Assembly (NCBI GenBank): GCA_903930745.1
Contig: CAIYZX010000023.1
Coordinates: forward strand, 1-15,017
DNA length: 15,017 nucleotides
Reading direction: 5' to 3'
Origin: an uncultured Chloroflexota bacterium
GTDB lineage: Bacteria > Chloroflexota > Limnocylindria > Limnocylindrales > CSP1-4
Position numbers and translations under genes: made by a program. Numbering within the stretch: the stretch's first letter is position 1; each line of letters opens with the position of its first letter. Under the pieces are notes generated by a model, which was not told the DNA's origin, made no database searches, and was given only the letters and a program-made list of their open reading frames with translations. Shown here in pieces: positions 6,634-13,751 of the stretch.

Positions 6634-6663
6634 ACCCTAGGCATTGCGCCGAACGAATGTCAA
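6634..6663 (-). promoter_or_regulatory. Sigma70-type promoter for the caspase/CHAT-PepSY cassette
   Basis: On the minus strand a perfect -35 TTGACA (6658-6663), an 18-base spacer and a -10 TAGGGT (6634-6639; TAnnnT type). The transcript would start near 6627, giving a leader of about 43 bases before the ATG at 6584. The same architecture (perfect TTGACA, 18-base spacer) is seen at 7302-7331. Confidence 0.65.
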
Positions 6664-6752
6664 GAGCCCGACCGTCTGACACCGCCCTTCGCAACTGATC
6701 GCCGTGGGCCGACCTTCGGCGTCGGCCGAGTCCCGTGGAGTGGTGGACTCCG

Positions 6753-6788
6753 CCGGGTGCGGTTGCCGTCGAGGTCGTAGGTGTACGA
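6753..6788 (-). other. RHS/YD-repeat fragment
   Basis: The minus-strand frame starting at 6788 encodes SYTYDLDGNRTR, a close match to the YD/RHS repeat signature (Y-x-Y-D-x-x-G-N-R-T). A stop codon lies four codons upstream in the same frame, and no second repeat follows. It is therefore an isolated relic or a chance match, not a functional RHS gene. Confidence 0.4.
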
Positions 6789-7301
6789 CCTGTGTCCTCA
6801 TCCCGGAGGCAGACCCGCGCGAGTGCGGGCGACAGGCCGATGCGCAGGTCGCCGGAGGGTGCCACCCGGGAGCCGACGAGTGGGCCGGCCATGACCCCGT
6901 AGATCGGCTGTTCCCAGCCCATGTCGCACACGGTGTTCGTGCCGCCCACCAGCCGGAGAGGCGTTCCGGCGGCGAGCAGCCTGTCCGGCGACGTGTCCGC
7001 GTCGGCGATCGCGTACACGTACAGCGTGGCACCTTGCGCCACGAGTTCAGGGTCCGACTCGGGGTCCAGGTCCCCGAAGCGCAGGTCGGTCGCGGGGGCA
7101 CACCGCTGCGTCCCCGCGAAGTTCCGCTCGCTTCTTCGGCCGGCACTCTCGGCAACGAGCCGGGCGTCGAGCGCGTCCTGCGGCTCGCTGATCCGTTCCC
7201 ATGTCGAATGGGCTCGTTGTCCCACCGCTGCATCCCACCTGCGGGTCACCATCCTCGGGCCACGAGCCGCTCCTCGCACGACCTGCCAACCGCCTCATCG
7301 C

Positions 7302-7331
7302 TTGACATCGCGCTGCCTCACACCGTATGTT
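7302..7331 (+). promoter_or_regulatory. Sigma70-type promoter of the ABC importer operon
   Basis: TTGACA (7302-7307), an 18-base spacer and TATGTT (7326-7331). The predicted start of transcription is near 7338, 31 bases before ATG 7369 and 55 before ATG 7393. The downstream leader 7338-7392 is unusually AT-rich for this DNA. It holds CTGACTAT (7361-7368), which resembles an IscR-type half-site (YYGACTRT), but no clear partner half was found. Confidence 0.65.
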
Positions 7332-7392
7332 CACCTTGTTGGTCGGAAAAGCCCACTAGCCTGACTATATGAACCACCAAGGTACCGCCCCT

Positions 7393-8457
7393 ATGACTCG
7401 AACCCACGTCGGCCGTCTCGCCGCCCTCGCCCTCGCCGCCGCCACCGTCGTGGCCGCCTGCGGGGGGACGGGGTCCAGCGCGGCGCCCGCAACGGCATCG
7501 GCCGATGCCGCCCCCACCGTCCGCTTCGGCGTCTTCCCCAACATCACGCACGCCCCGGGCCTCGTGATGCTCGCGGACGGCGGACCGCTGGCGAAGGCGC
7601 TGCCGAACGCCACCATCAAGGTGGAGTCGTTCAACAGCGGCACCAAGGCCGTGGAGGCGATGTTCTCCGACGCCATCGACATCACCTTCGTTGGCCCCAA
7701 CCCGTCCATCAACGCGTACGCCCAGTCCAAGGGCGAGGCGGTCCGGGTGATCGCCGGATCCACGTCCGGCGGCGCCTTCCTGGTGGTCCGCCCGGAGATC
7801 GCCACCGCCGCAGAACTGAAGGGCAAGAAGATCGCCACCCCGTCCCTGGGCAACACGCAGGACGTGGCGCTTCGGGCCTGGCTCAAGGACCAGGGCTTCA
7901 CCACGGACACCGCCGGCGGCGGCGACGTGTCGGTGGTCCCGCAGGAGAACGCGCAGACGCTGGAGACCTTCATCGCCGGCACCATCGACGGCGCCTGGGT
8001 CCCGGAGCCGTGGGCCACCCGCCTGGTCACGGAGGGCGGCGCGAAGGTCCTGGTGGACGAGGGCAGCCTGTGGCCGGACGGCAAGTACGTCACGACGCAG
8101 CTCATGGTCTCCACCAAGTGGCTGGCGGCGAATCCGGCGACCGCGAAGACGATCGTCGAGACGCTGATCGCCACCATCGACCAGGTCAACGCGGACCCGG
8201 CGGCGGCCCAGAAGACGGTCAACGCCGAGATCAAGAAGTGGACGTCCAAGCAGCTCAAGGACGAGATCCTCACCGCGGCCTGGGGCAACCTGACCTTCAC
8301 CATCGACCCGATCGCCTCCTCCCTGGCGACGTCTGCGGCCGATGCCCAGGACCTGGGCCTGCTCAAGGACCCGGGTGACCTCAAGGGCCTGTACGACCTG
8401 ACGATCCTCAACGACATCCTCAAGGCACAGGGCAAGCCGGAGGTGAGCGGCCTGTGA
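7393..8457 (+). CDS. ssuA: ABC transporter substrate-binding lipoprotein, sulfonate/taurine/nitrate type
   Basis: Captures a small organic anion, probably an alkanesulfonate, outside the membrane for the ABC importer. 354 residues. MTRTHVGRLAALALAAATVV is the signal peptide, with lipobox VAAC at Cys23. The SsuA/NrtA/TauA-like fold follows: TVRFGVFPNITHAPGLVMLA, then FNSGTKAVEAMFSDAIDITF, VGPNPSINAYAQSKGEAVRV, IAGSTSGGAFLVV, ELKGKKIATPSLGNTQDVAL, VVPQENAQTLETFIAGTIDG and AWVPEPWATRLVTEGGAKVL. These blocks match binding proteins usually annotated as aliphatic sulfonate-binding in high-GC bacteria. ATG 7393 has AAGG ten bases upstream and gives a normal signal peptide; ATG 7369 in the same frame has no ribosome site but cannot be excluded. 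It overlaps the ATPase by four bases. Substrate is inferred. Confidence 0.92.
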   Translation: MTRTHVGRLAALALAAATVVAACGGTGSSAAPATASADAAPTVRFGVFPNITHAPGLVMLADGGPLAKALPNATIKVESFNSGTKAVEAMFSDAIDITFVGPNPSINAYAQSKGEAVRVIAGSTSGGAFLVVRPEIATAAELKGKKIATPSLGNTQDVALRAWLKDQGFTTDTAGGGDVSVVPQENAQTLETFIAGTIDGAWVPEPWATRLVTEGGAKVLVDEGSLWPDGKYVTTQLMVSTKWLAANPATAKTIVETLIATIDQVNADPAAAQKTVNAEIKKWTSKQLKDEILTAAWGNLTFTIDPIASSLATSAADAQDLGLLKDPGDLKGLYDLTILNDILKAQGKPEVSGL

Positions 8458-9269
8458 GACTCCTGCCGGCACTCGCCGCCGACGAGATGGCCGTGACCAG
8501 CCCCGTGGCGCCGGAAGGTGCCGCGGGGCGCATCACTGTTCTCATCGACGGCGTGACCAAGACCTTCGGCAGCGGCACAGGGACCGTGACCGCGCTGGAC
8601 GACATCTCGCTCACCGTCAAGGCAGGCGAGTTCGTCTCCATCCTGGGCGCATCCGGCTGCGGCAAGTCCACCCTGTTGAACCTGGTGGCGGGCCTGGACG
8701 CCCCCACGCGCGGCTCCGTCCACCGCGCCGGCGACCCCTCGTTCATGTTCCAGGAGGCCGCCCTCTTCCCGTGGCTGTCCGTGGAGCGGAACGTGGAGCT
8801 GCCCCTCAAGCTGCGCCGCCTCCCCAAGGGCGAGCGGAGGGACCGCGTGGCGGAGCTCCTGGAGATGGTCCAGCTCACCGCCTTCGCGAAGCGCCAGCCG
8901 CACGAGCTCTCCGGCGGCATGCGGCAGCGCGCGGCGCTCGCACGGGCGCTCGCCAGGGACTCCGAGGTGCTCCTCATGGACGAGCCCTTCGGCGCCCTGG
9001 ACGCCATGACGCGCGACATCCTCCACGACGAGCTGGAACGGATCTGGCTGGCCACCGGCCGGACGATCCTGTTCGTGACCCACAACGTGCGCGAGGCCGC
9101 ACGCCTGGGCGACCGGATCGTGCTGCTCACCAGCCGGCCGGGCCGCGTGGCGGAGGAGTTCGCGGTGGACATTCCGCGGCCGCGCCGCATCGAGGATCCG
9201 GACGTGGCCGCGCTCGCGAAGCACGTGACCGCGCGCCTGCGCCAGGAGGTGGCCAGCCATGGCCGCTGA
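8454..9269 (+). CDS. ssuB: ABC transporter ATP-binding protein, sulfonate/taurine type
   Basis: 271 residues; the energy-coupling ATPase of the importer, on the cytosolic face. It has Walker A GASGCGKST (65-73), Q-loop FQEAALFPW (Q100), signature LSGGM (152-156), Walker B VLLMDEP (172-178), D-loop GALDA, and switch His210 in VTHN. The short loop between Walker A and Q-loop and LFPWLSVERNV are typical of the SsuB/TauB/NrtD group. The first 25 residues are an extra poorly conserved extension. The GTG start at 8454 overlaps the binding-protein stop (GTGA), and GGAGGTGA lies seven bases upstream. Its end overlaps the permease start by 11 bases, so all three are translationally coupled. Confidence 0.95.
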   Translation: MRLLPALAADEMAVTSPVAPEGAAGRITVLIDGVTKTFGSGTGTVTALDDISLTVKAGEFVSILGASGCGKSTLLNLVAGLDAPTRGSVHRAGDPSFMFQEAALFPWLSVERNVELPLKLRRLPKGERRDRVAELLEMVQLTAFAKRQPHELSGGMRQRAALARALARDSEVLLMDEPFGALDAMTRDILHDELERIWLATGRTILFVTHNVREAARLGDRIVLLTSRPGRVAEEFAVDIPRPRRIEDPDVAALAKHVTARLRQEVASHGR

Positions 9270-10161
9270 CCTCCGCATGCTGGGCCGAAAGGGCGACAAG
9301 GGCGACCAGGGCGACACCGCCCGCGCCGAGGTCGCCGGGCTGGACGCCCTCGAGCAGCCCATCGGCCGCCGCGAGACCGTGCTCAACCGCGCCTGGTCCG
9401 CCATCTGGCCGAAGCTGCTGGCGATCGCCCTCGTGCTGGGTGGCTGGCAGGGCATCGTGGCCACGGGCTGGCGCCCGGACTACGTCCTCCCGGGGCCCAT
9501 CACGGTCCTGGAGCGCCTGGCGCAGGACATCGGCACGCCGGGGCTCTGGCAGGCCATCGGCATCACCATGGTCCGCGGCGCCTGGGGCTTCGGGCTCGCG
9601 GTCGCCATCGGCGTCGTCGTGGGCGCGCTCGTCTCGAGGTTCGCGGTGCTTCGGGCGGCCATCGGCTCGCTCATCACCGGTCTCCAGACCATGCCGTCCA
9701 TCGCCTGGTTCCCGCTCGCGATCCTGCTCTTCAAGATCAGCGAGGAGGCCATCGCGTTCGTGGTGGTCCTGGGCGCCGCGCCGTCCGTGGCCAACGGCCT
9801 CATCCACGGCATCGACCACATCCCGCCCGTCCTCCGCCGCGCCGGCCGCGTGCTGGGCGCCACGGGGCTCGACGAGTACCGCCACATCGTGCTGCCGGCC
9901 GCCATGCCGTCGTTCGTCGCAGGCCTCAAGAGCGGCTGGGCGTTCGCCTGGCGCAGCCTGATGGCGGGCGAGCTGATCGTGGTGATCGCCAACAAGACGT
10001 CACTTGGGCAGCTGCTGCAGGTGAACCGGGAGCTCTCGGACGCCGCGGGGCTGCTGGCGGTGATGCTGGTGATCCTGACGATCGGGATCCTGCTGGACAG
10101 CCTGGTCTTCGGGCAGCTGGAGCGGAACATCCGCGCGAAGCGGGGGCTGCTCGCCCGCTAG
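9259..10161 (+). CDS. ssuC: ABC transporter permease, SsuC/TauC type
   Basis: 300 residues. It forms the transmembrane channel, acting as a homodimer with the ATPase. Hydrophobic segments are visible at about 52-68, 107-126, 148-158, 164-176, 233-244 and 263-283. The EAA-type coupling loop is RRAGRVLGATGLDEYRHIVL followed by PAAMP (193-217), which docks on the ATPase. LPGPITVLERL and TMPSIAWFPLAILLFKISEE are family blocks. The cytosolic N-terminus carries a KGD repeat (residues 11-19) not usual for the family. The ATG at 9259 has GGAGG nine bases upstream. Last gene of the operon; a convergent Rrf2 regulator follows within 40 bases. Confidence 0.94.
   Translation: MAADLRMLGRKGDKGDQGDTARAEVAGLDALEQPIGRRETVLNRAWSAIWPKLLAIALVLGGWQGIVATGWRPDYVLPGPITVLERLAQDIGTPGLWQAIGITMVRGAWGFGLAVAIGVVVGALVSRFAVLRAAIGSLITGLQTMPSIAWFPLAILLFKISEEAIAFVVVLGAAPSVANGLIHGIDHIPPVLRRAGRVLGATGLDEYRHIVLPAAMPSFVAGLKSGWAFAWRSLMAGELIVVIANKTSLGQLLQVNRELSDAAGLLAVMLVILTIGILLDSLVFGQLERNIRAKRGLLAR
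9289..9315 (+). repeat. Three tandem 9-base repeats inside the permease gene
   Basis: AAGGGCGAC, AAGGGCGAC, CAGGGCGAC in direct tandem. Read in frame they encode Lys/Gln-Gly-Asp three times, giving a short collagen-like (GXX) stretch in the cytosolic N-terminus. Copy number could change by slippage without breaking the frame. Confidence 0.85.
10139..10159 (+). terminator. Weak hairpin at the end of the ABC operon
   Basis: AGCGGG (10139-10144) and CCCGCT (10154-10159) form a perfect six-base stem around a nine-base loop, overlapping the permease stop codon. There is no U-tract. This is the only candidate terminator between the convergent permease and Rrf2 genes. Confidence 0.25.
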
Positions 10162-10178
10162 GGGTTCGCGAGACGCCC

Positions 10179-10215
10179 GTCAGTGCGGCAGCAGCGAGTC
10201 AGTGCGGCAGCAGCG
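10179..10215. repeat. Tandem duplication of the 3' end of the Rrf2 gene
   Basis: GTCAGTGCGGCAGCAGCG occurs at 10179-10196 and identically at 10198-10215 (18 bases, period 19). On the minus strand it is the last codons and stop of the Rrf2 gene, repeated just past the stop. It looks like a recent slippage duplication. Confidence 0.9.
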
Positions 10216-10657
10216 CGTCCGGGTCCTCGAGGAGCTTGGCGACCTCTGCCGGGATGGCGCCCGCCACCACGTCCGCGATGGAGATCCGCTCCAGGACGCG
10301 GCGCAGGCCCACGCGCGTGGCCAGCCAGACGTCACGGAGCGCCGTGGCGGAGCCATGGAACGAGATGGCCTCCGGGCGCACGCCGCGGACGTCCGCGAGC
10401 GGCCCCTCCACGGCCCGGATCACGTCAGCGATGGAGACATCGGCGGCGGCGCGGACCATGCGGTACCCGCCAACCTGGCCGCGCTGCGAGCGGATGAAGC
10501 CCGCGCGGCGGAGGTCCACCAGGATGTTCTCGAGGTACGAGAGCGGGATCTCCTGGGCGTGGCTGATCTGCTCGGCCTTGAGCGGCGCGTCGCCGGACCG
10601 GGCGGCGATCTCGCACATCGCCCGGACCGCGTAGTCAACCTTGGCGGAGATCCTCAC
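10199..10657 (-). CDS. Rrf2 family transcriptional regulator, CymR-like without Fe-S cysteines
   Basis: 152 residues. The winged helix-turn-helix opens with MRISAKVDYAVRAMCEIAAR, has the recognition region AQEIPLSYLENILVDLRRAG (34-53), and the wing GFIRSQRGQVGGYRMVRAAA, followed by VSIADVIRAVEGPLADV. All are diagnostic of Rrf2. The only cysteine is Cys15; the three-cysteine cluster of IscR/NsrR (about 90-105) is absent, so it probably senses no Fe-S cluster, as in CymR, which controls sulfur metabolism with a partner enzyme. The start is GTG at 10657 with no clear ribosome site, so translation may be leaderless. Its place next to a sulfonate-type importer suggests it represses that operon in response to sulfur supply; this is inference. 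Confidence 0.92.
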   Translation of the reverse strand: MRISAKVDYAVRAMCEIAARSGDAPLKAEQISHAQEIPLSYLENILVDLRRAGFIRSQRGQVGGYRMVRAAADVSIADVIRAVEGPLADVRGVRPEAISFHGSATALRDVWLATRVGLRRVLERISIADVVAGAIPAEVAKLLEDPDALLPH

Positions 10658-10744
10658 GGCGCCATCGTAGCCGAGCAGGGACTTCGAGCCCTGCGGGCCC
10701 CGCGAGCCGTGCCGACCTTGCGAACGAGCTGGGGCCGTGACGCC

Positions 10745-11608
10745 TCAGCCGATGCTGCCGGCGGAGATCATCCCGATGGCGGCCGCCGTGAGCGCGATCC
10801 CCGCCGCGTGGCTCCGCGTGAGCCGCTCGTGCAGGACGAGGATCGCCAGGATCACCGTGGTGACCGGGTACAGCGACGAGAGGACGGCCGCGATGGCCAG
10901 CTGCCCGGTCCCGGCGGCGAGGATGTACCCGGCGTTCCCCAGCATGTCCAGCGTGCCGATGCCCAGCAGGGCCAGCACGTGGATCCGGGCCATGCGCCAC
11001 GGCTGGCGCCAGAGCCGGATCACCAGGAGCCAGACGCCGACCTGCAGGATGCGCATCGCCACGAGCGGGCCGAAGGCGGTCGCACCGGAGAGCTGCCCCA
11101 TGCAGACGTTGAACATGCCGATGCCGAAGCCCGCGGCGAGCGCCCACTCGATGCCGCTGGGGTGATCCGCGTGCGCGCCGGGCGCCCGCGTGACGAGGAC
11201 CACGGCGAGGAGGGCGAGGACGATGCCGCCCAGCACCATCGGCGCCGGGACGCCCTGCCAGAGGAAGCCCACGACGACCGGGATGACCGCGCCGAGGAGC
11301 GCCGAGACAGGGCTGACGACGCCCATGCGGCCAACCGCGAGGCCCCGGTACAGGGCGGCGATCCCCAGCATGCCCGCGAGGCCGCCGGCCATCGCCCACG
11401 CCAGGTCATGGCCGGACGGGAAGGGCTCGCCACGGAGCAGCGCGATCGCCGCCGCACTGAGGATCCCCACGGACTGCGTAACGGCGAGGGTGGCCATGAG
11501 CGGCGCACGCCGCGCCACCATGCCGCCCCCGAAGTCGCCCGCGCCCCACGTGAGGGCGGACATCAGGCCGTAGACGACGACCAGTGTCCCCGGGCCAAGG
11601 TCAGGCAC
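10745..11608 (-). CDS. EamA/DMT-superfamily transporter
   Basis: 287 residues of almost continuous hydrophobic helices, about ten membrane spans in two EamA halves. Half 1 starts VVVYGLMSALTWGAGDFGGG and includes AALYRGLAVGRMGVVSPVSA and LLGAVIPVVVGFLW. Half 2 starts GIEWALAAGFGIGMFNVCMG and ends AAVLSSLYPVTTVILAILVL followed by HERLTRSHAAGIALTAAAIG, the classic EamA ending. These proteins export or exchange metabolites or drugs; the substrate is unknown. The GTG at 11608 overlaps the stop of the SbcC/YhaN-like gene by eight bases with no strong ribosome site, so translation is probably coupled. An in-frame ATG at 11563 would cut into the first helix. It is the third gene of the nuclease-like operon. 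The 87 bases between it and the Rrf2 gene hold nothing recognised beyond a GCGGGCCCCGC palindrome (10693-10703). Confidence 0.9.
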   Translation of the reverse strand: MPDLGPGTLVVVYGLMSALTWGAGDFGGGMVARRAPLMATLAVTQSVGILSAAAIALLRGEPFPSGHDLAWAMAGGLAGMLGIAALYRGLAVGRMGVVSPVSALLGAVIPVVVGFLWQGVPAPMVLGGIVLALLAVVLVTRAPGAHADHPSGIEWALAAGFGIGMFNVCMGQLSGATAFGPLVAMRILQVGVWLLVIRLWRQPWRMARIHVLALLGIGTLDMLGNAGYILAAGTGQLAIAAVLSSLYPVTTVILAILVLHERLTRSHAAGIALTAAAIGMISAGSIG

Positions 11609-13751
11609 CCGTGGCCGCCGGCCCCTGCAGCACCACCACGCGATCGGCATCCCGGTCGTACCGGTCCGACGTGGTGAAGTAGACCACCTGGAAGTCCGCG
11701 GCCAGCCGCCGGAGCAGGCCCAGCGCGCGCGTCGCGCGGTCCTCGTCCATCGTGACGAACGGGTCGTCGAGGAGGATGGGCGGGCGGCGGTCGCCGGTGA
11801 GGTGGCGGACAAGCGCGAGGCGAGCGGCAAGATAGACCGTGTCCAGCGTCCCCTGCGAGAGGACCTCCACGGGCACCCACGTGCCGTGCTCCGGGGCCAT
11901 GACCTCGATGCTCAGGTCCTCGTCGCGCACCCGGATCTGCGTGTAGCGGCCGCCCGTGATGTCGGCGATGTCCGCGCTCATCGCGCGCTCCAGGAACCGG
12001 GTTGCCTTCTCCCGAGTCGCGGCCTCCGCCGCGTCGATCTCCGCGAGCGTCCGGGCGTAGATGCGCTCGCGCCGGCGCAGGGCGGCCAGCTCGGACCTCC
12101 AGGACGCGAGGCGCTCGGCAAGGCCGGCCACCTCGTCCGCGTCCGCCGGGTTCTGCTCGGAGCGCGCCCGTGCCGTGGCCTCCTCGTCACGTGCTCGCTC
12201 GTTCGCCGCCTCGCCCTGGGCCACCTCACCCTCGAGGCGGACGCGGGCGTTGGGCTCCCGGGCGATGGGCCCAAGGTCCGCCAGGGCGGCAAGGGCGAGG
12301 TCAACGTCGTGGCGGGCCGTGTCGCGGCGAAGGTCCAGGCCGTCGAGCGGCTCATCGCCAACCAGGCCACGGAGCCGTGCGCGCCGCTCGTCGATGGCGG
12401 CCATGTGGGCGGTCTCTGCCGCCAGGCGCTCCTCAGCGGCCTCGGTGGACTCCACGCCCACGGACTCGAGACCCGCAGCGCGCTCGGCCTGCCGCTGGCG
12501 CAGCTCTGCCTCCAGCTCCGACCGGCCACGCAGGCGCCGCGCAACCTCCGCGTCGCGCATGGTCCGCTCGGTCCGGCTTGCGCGGCTGCGGCGGAGTCCC
12601 TGCACGCTCAGCAGGAGGCCAAGACCCGCGATGACGGCGGACACGGCCGGGACGACAGGCCAGAGCCCGGGGACCCCTGCCTGGTCTGCCACGAATCCGC
12701 CGGCGGCCAGCGCCATGCCCAAGATCACCAGGAGTGCGGCGACGCGCGAGCGGCCGCGCCACGGCACCTCCGGCGGCACGGCGAACTCCACGTGGACCTC
12801 GTCAGCCAGCAGCCCCTCCAGCGTGGCGATCTTCGCGTCCGTCGTGCGGATCGCGTCAACTGCGATCCGCAACGCGGCCAGCGGCATGGTGGACGGATGT
12901 GCGCCGTCAAGGTCCGCGAGCTCCGTCCGTACGACGACCGCCGACTGGTAGGTGTCCAGGCGACGTTCCGCCTCCTCGCGCTCCGCGTGGAGACGCTCGG
13001 CACGCCGTGCCTTCTCCAGGAGCGCCCTGCGCTCGACCAGCATGGACTCCGTCTCGGCGCGACGGCGACGCGCGGCCGTGTGGGCCTCCCGGTCCCTGGC
13101 GAGACGCACCAGGGCATCCTCGCCGCCCTGGACCCTGGCTGCGGCATCCGCAACCGCCTCCTCCGCGACCTTGAGGCGGCCTGGGCTCCGGTCGCCACGC
13201 CCGCGGAGACCGTCCAGGGCCCGCTCCAGGCGCCGGCGTGCGCGCAGCGTGGAGCGGTCCGCGCCACTCAGGCTTGCGGCCAGCCGCTCCCGCAGGGACG
13301 TCTCGTCGCGGGCGATGCCGGAGAGCTCGTGGTGGTGCACGGAAGCGGTGGCCCGCAGGAACGCCTCTGACGGCAGGCCTGTGATCTCCGCGAGCGCGGC
13401 ATCCGCGGCTGTGGCATCCGGGGCGGGCGCGTCGTCCAGCTCCAGGCGGACGGCGGCGCCCCGCGGGCCGAACTGCTTGGCGACGACGCCGTGGTGCCCC
13501 GCGCCGTCCTCGTCCTCCCAGGTGAATGCCATCGCAATGTTGGTCGTCGCATCCGGGGCGTCCCACGGCGCGAGGGTCGTGTCGCCCGCGTCGCCGGCAA
13601 CGGGACGGGCGAGCACGATCTCGATGGCGCGGGCCAGGGTGGACTTGCCGGCCTCGTTGGGACCGCGGACGATGGTGAGGCCCGGGGCCAGCTCCACCTC
13701 GGCCACGCGATGGCGGCGCAGATCCCCGACGGAGAGGCGATCGATCCTCAC
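11601..13751 (-). CDS. SbcC/Rad50-like AAA ATPase with two membrane helices (YhaN-like)
   Basis: 716 residues, an SMC/Rad50-type ATPase. Walker A is GPNEAGKST (30-38). Coiled-coil-prone, Arg/Glu/Ala-rich arms occupy about 165-315 and 390-590. The C-terminal lobe has EVLSQGTLDTVYLAARLAL (signature SQGT, about 632-635) and Walker B PPILLDDPF (657-665). Between the arms, where Rad50/SbcC has its CxxC zinc hook, there are two hydrophobic helices (about 337-354 and 364-383) with a short loop, and no CxxC. The same plan is known in B. subtilis YhaN, encoded beside the phosphoesterase YhaO. The start is GTG at 13751 inside GTGA overlapping the upstream stop, with GGAGG seven bases before. Length is shorter than SbcC (about 1050) and YhaN (about 960). 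Predicted role: ATP-driven DNA end processing or sensing at the membrane, with the phosphoesterase encoded next to it. Confidence 0.9.
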   Translation of the reverse strand: MRIDRLSVGDLRRHRVAEVELAPGLTIVRGPNEAGKSTLARAIEIVLARPVAGDAGDTTLAPWDAPDATTNIAMAFTWEDEDGAGHHGVVAKQFGPRGAAVRLELDDAPAPDATAADAALAEITGLPSEAFLRATASVHHHELSGIARDETSLRERLAASLSGADRSTLRARRRLERALDGLRGRGDRSPGRLKVAEEAVADAAARVQGGEDALVRLARDREAHTAARRRRAETESMLVERRALLEKARRAERLHAEREEAERRLDTYQSAVVVRTELADLDGAHPSTMPLAALRIAVDAIRTTDAKIATLEGLLADEVHVEFAVPPEVPWRGRSRVAALLVILGMALAAGGFVADQAGVPGLWPVVPAVSAVIAGLGLLLSVQGLRRSRASRTERTMRDAEVARRLRGRSELEAELRQRQAERAAGLESVGVESTEAAEERLAAETAHMAAIDERRARLRGLVGDEPLDGLDLRRDTARHDVDLALAALADLGPIAREPNARVRLEGEVAQGEAANERARDEEATARARSEQNPADADEVAGLAERLASWRSELAALRRRERIYARTLAEIDAAEAATREKATRFLERAMSADIADITGGRYTQIRVRDEDLSIEVMAPEHGTWVPVEVLSQGTLDTVYLAARLALVRHLTGDRRPPILLDDPFVTMDEDRATRALGLLRRLAADFQVVYFTTSDRYDRDADRVVVLQGPAATGA

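Larger units (their letters stand above)
6632..7279 (-). pseudogene. Decayed coding remnant, unknown family, with an RHS-like motif out of frame
   Basis: About residues 30-165 of this frame have strong GC-rich coding bias and read like protein: DLRFGDLDPESDPELVAQGA, then TLYVYAIADADTSPDRLLAA, then GTPLRLVGGTNTVCDMGWEQ and PIYGVMAGPLVGSRVAPSGD. After DEDTGR (near 6790) the frame turns into low-quality sequence. In another minus frame at that point an RHS motif appears (6753-6788). No credible start with a ribosome site was found, and the 3' end runs into the promoter of the caspase/CHAT gene. I interpret it as a broken gene or two fused fragments, the scar of a rearrangement. It could alternatively be an intact but unusual gene of about 150 residues. 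Family not recognised. Confidence 0.45.

Noticed and set aside
7339..7371. TTGGTC ... TATATG as an alternative promoter
   Set aside because: The spacer is too long (21 bases), and the TTGACA/TATGTT pair at 7302-7331 is much better.
7365..9464. 699-codon open frame antisense to the ABC operon
   Set aside because: It is the GC-rich shadow of three well-recognised overlapping genes. It shows no domain, no ribosome site and biased low-complexity composition.
10202..11677. 491-codon plus-strand frame opposite Rrf2 and EamA
   Set aside because: Asp/His/Arg-rich reverse complement of hydrophobic EamA codons; not a protein.
11802..13370. 522-codon plus-strand frame opposite the SbcC/YhaN-like gene
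   Set aside because: The minus strand encodes clear Walker A, signature and Walker B motifs. The plus frame is its complement with no recognisable motif.
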